A DNA stretch of 64,000 nt, taken from positions 1,612,001 through 1,676,000 of the forward strand of contig OZ245032.1 of assembly GCA_965224015.1 (NCBI GenBank), given 5' to 3'. Positions 62,556 to 64,000 of the stretch are shown here, one piece after another. The first letter of the stretch is position 1; each line of letters starts with the position of its first letter. The translations under genes were made by a program, and so were the position numbers. This DNA is from CBDCVD01 sp965224015 (GTDB lineage Bacteria > Pseudomonadota > Alphaproteobacteria > Rhizobiales > CBDCVD01). The notes under the pieces are model-generated. The model was not told the origin of the DNA and searched no databases. It saw only the letters and a list, made by a program, of their open reading frames with translations.

Positions 62556-62588
62556 AAAGGCCCCGCAGGTTTTCCTCGGGGCCTTTTG
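62556..62588 (+). terminator. Rho-independent terminator of the porin gene
   Basis: AAAGGCCCCG pairs with CGGGGCCTTT (loop about 11 nt) followed by a short T-rich end (TTTTGCTTT). It lies between the convergent porin and leuA genes and, being symmetrical with A on one side, could serve both. Confidence 0.7.
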
Positions 62589-62608
62589 CTTTGGAGTATC
62601 CCGACGCT

Positions 62609-64000
62609 CTAAGTGACCCGTTCGCGCTCCTGTGCCACGCGTACCCGCTTGAGTTTGAGCTTGTTCAGGGCCGAAATGTAGGCCTTGGCTGAGGCCACCA
62701 GTGTATCCGGGTCAGCCCCCTTGGCCGAGACCGACAAACCATCCGCTTCCAGTTTGACAGACACTTCCGCTTGCGCATCGGTACCCTCGGTCACCGCGTG
62801 AACCTGATAAAGGGCCAGTTTCGCCTCATGGGGCTCAATCGCCTGAATGGCATTGAATATGGCATCCACAGGTCCGTTGCCGGCGGCTTCCTTGGTGATG
62901 TGCCGCCCCTCAACATCAAGAGTGAGTGTCGCCCGTTGCGGGCCGCCGGTGCCGGCGATCACCGTCAGCGCCATAACCTTGATCGCGTCCCCCGCATGGG
63001 CCACCTCATCGTCAACCAGGGCTTCGATATCCTCGTCATAGATGAGTTTTTTGCGATCCGCCAGGTCTTTAAAGCGCTGGAACGCGTCCTGAAAAGCGTT
63101 ATCGCCAAGGGCATATCCCAATTCGCTCAGCTTCTCCTTAAAGGCATGGCGCCCGGAATGCTTACCCATCACCAGCGAGGTCGCCTTGACCCCCACATCC
63201 TCAGGACGCATGATCTCGTAAGTCTCCGCATGTTTGAGCATCCCGTCCTGATGAATGCCACTTTCATGCGCAAAGGCGTTCTGACCAACAATCGCCTTGT
63301 TGTACTGGACCGCAAAACCCGATACGGCGGCAACCAGACGCGAGACGCGCATCATATAGGTCGGGTCCACGCCACAGGAATAGGGCAGGACATCGCGCCG
63401 GGTGCGCACCGCCATGACGATTTCCTCAAGGGCCGCATTGCCGGCCCGCTCACCCAGACCGTTGATCGTGCATTCGATCTGGCGCGCACCACCGGCAATG
63501 CCGGCAAGAGAGTTGGCAACCGCAAGCCCCAGATCATCATGGCAATGGACCGAGAATGTCACATCTAAGGCACCGGGCACCCGCTGGCGTATGGTCTCAA
63601 ACATCGCCTGATACTCATCCGGCACACAATATCCCACGGTGTCCGGCAGGTTTATCGTGGTGGCCCCGGCCTTGATCGCGGCCTCAACGCACTGGCACAG
63701 GTAATCAATGGGGGTGCGCGTTGCGTCCATCGCCGACCATTCGACATCGTCAATGAGATTGCGCGCCTGGGTCACCGTTGCGGTAATAATATCCAGCACA
63801 TCCTCCTGGGACTTGCGCATCTGGTGCTCAAGATGAATGGGCGAGGTCGATACAAAGGTATGAATGCGCCCGCGCCGCGCGTGACGCACCGCGTCTGCGG
63901 CGCGATCAATATCCGCCGCAATGGCGCGGGCCAATCCGGCAATAACCGCCCGATCCGCCCGTTTGGCAATCTCGGTGACCGCTTCAAAATCACCGTCCGA
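62609..64000 (-). CDS. leuA: 2-isopropylmalate synthase (N-terminus beyond the right edge)
   Basis: About 463 residues are in the window, and the reading frame is open up to the right edge (SDGDFEAVTEIAKRADRAVI). The HMG-CoA-lyase-like barrel has ADRAVIAG, HTFVSTSPIHLEHQM, and FSVHCHDDLGLAVANS with metal-binding His, and NGLGERAGNAALEEI. The C-terminal LeuA dimer/leucine-binding domain (about 340 on, GNGPVDAIFNAIQAIE) is complete. It catalyses the first step of leucine synthesis. Usually leucine-inhibited. Confidence 0.93.
   Translation of the reverse strand, partial: SDGDFEAVTEIAKRADRAVIAGLARAIAADIDRAADAVRHARRGRIHTFVSTSPIHLEHQMRKSQEDVLDIITATVTQARNLIDDVEWSAMDATRTPIDYLCQCVEAAIKAGATTINLPDTVGYCVPDEYQAMFETIRQRVPGALDVTFSVHCHDDLGLAVANSLAGIAGGARQIECTINGLGERAGNAALEEIVMAVRTRRDVLPYSCGVDPTYMMRVSRLVAAVSGFAVQYNKAIVGQNAFAHESGIHQDGMLKHAETYEIMRPEDVGVKATSLVMGKHSGRHAFKEKLSELGYALGDNAFQDAFQRFKDLADRKKLIYDEDIEALVDDEVAHAGDAIKVMALTVIAGTGGPQRATLTLDVEGRHITKEAAGNGPVDAIFNAIQAIEPHEAKLALYQVHAVTEGTDAQAEVSVKLEADGLSVSAKGADPDTLVASAKAYISALNKLKLKRVRVAQERERVT

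Noticed and set aside
62771..63568. 265-residue plus-strand frame inside leuA
   Set aside because: It is antisense to a fully conserved leuA and lacks a start signal.

Overview
The window looks like the chromosome of a free-living alphaproteobacterium. The signs are an alphaproteobacterial porin, a ParC with the HPHGDQ sequence, TRAP and ABC uptake systems, a DTGAT retropepsin-like protease and generally GC-rich coding. The species cannot be fixed from this sequence. The window is unusually rich in short mobile repeats and broken genes, so it reads as a genome in active decay and rearrangement, with healthy operons separated by repeat-filled spacers.

Layout. 1-10.8 kb: an amino-acid uptake and catabolic cluster (enolase-superfamily 3-hydroxyproline dehydratase-like enzyme, polar amino acid ABC transporter, class IV aminotransferase, FCD-type GntR regulator), interrupted by a decaying SH3/WD40 gene and an autotransporter. 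10.8-13.1 kb: nested repeats and a dead SRPBCC gene. 13.1-17.2 kb: a compact, possibly undescribed defence-like cassette of a DNA methyltransferase convergent with a GHKL ATPase and a small partner protein. 17.8-28.1 kb: a galactoside operon (IclR regulator, sugar ABC transporter, GH36 alpha-galactosidase, GH42 beta-galactosidase, KDPGal aldolase) in which three De Ley-Doudoroff genes have been reduced to in-frame stubs. 28.4-34.6 kb: rseP, a GGDEF/EAL protein, fdhD-mobB and a Kbp-like LysM protein. 34.6-43.5 kb: IS remnants, an A+T-richer redox operon (NHL protein, YtkA-like protein, di-haem peroxidase, VOC protein) cut by an IS5-family insertion, and an IS1182-type element. 43.5-64 kb: SDR, cupin, upp, aspartic protease, nnr, a SsuABC/ThiXYZ-like transporter, parC, a BtuF-like protein, a TRAP operon with its LysR regulator, a porin and leuA running off the right edge.

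Four miniature repeat families thread the window. Family C is a 103-bp element with ATACCA/TGGTAT ends; six copies have exactly the same length. Family B is a two-hairpin palindromic element present eight times, once nested inside a C element. Family D is a fragment, sometimes with a long GC-rich stem, found inside C-like elements. Family E has AGAGCGTGTCA terminal inverted repeats; one pair of its ends brackets a whole btuF-like gene. Several insertions sit at CTAG. These repeats, rather than ordinary gene content, make up most of the unexplained structure.

All identifications come from reading the sequence. No database search was run, so family names are by recognition of motifs and overall protein appearance.
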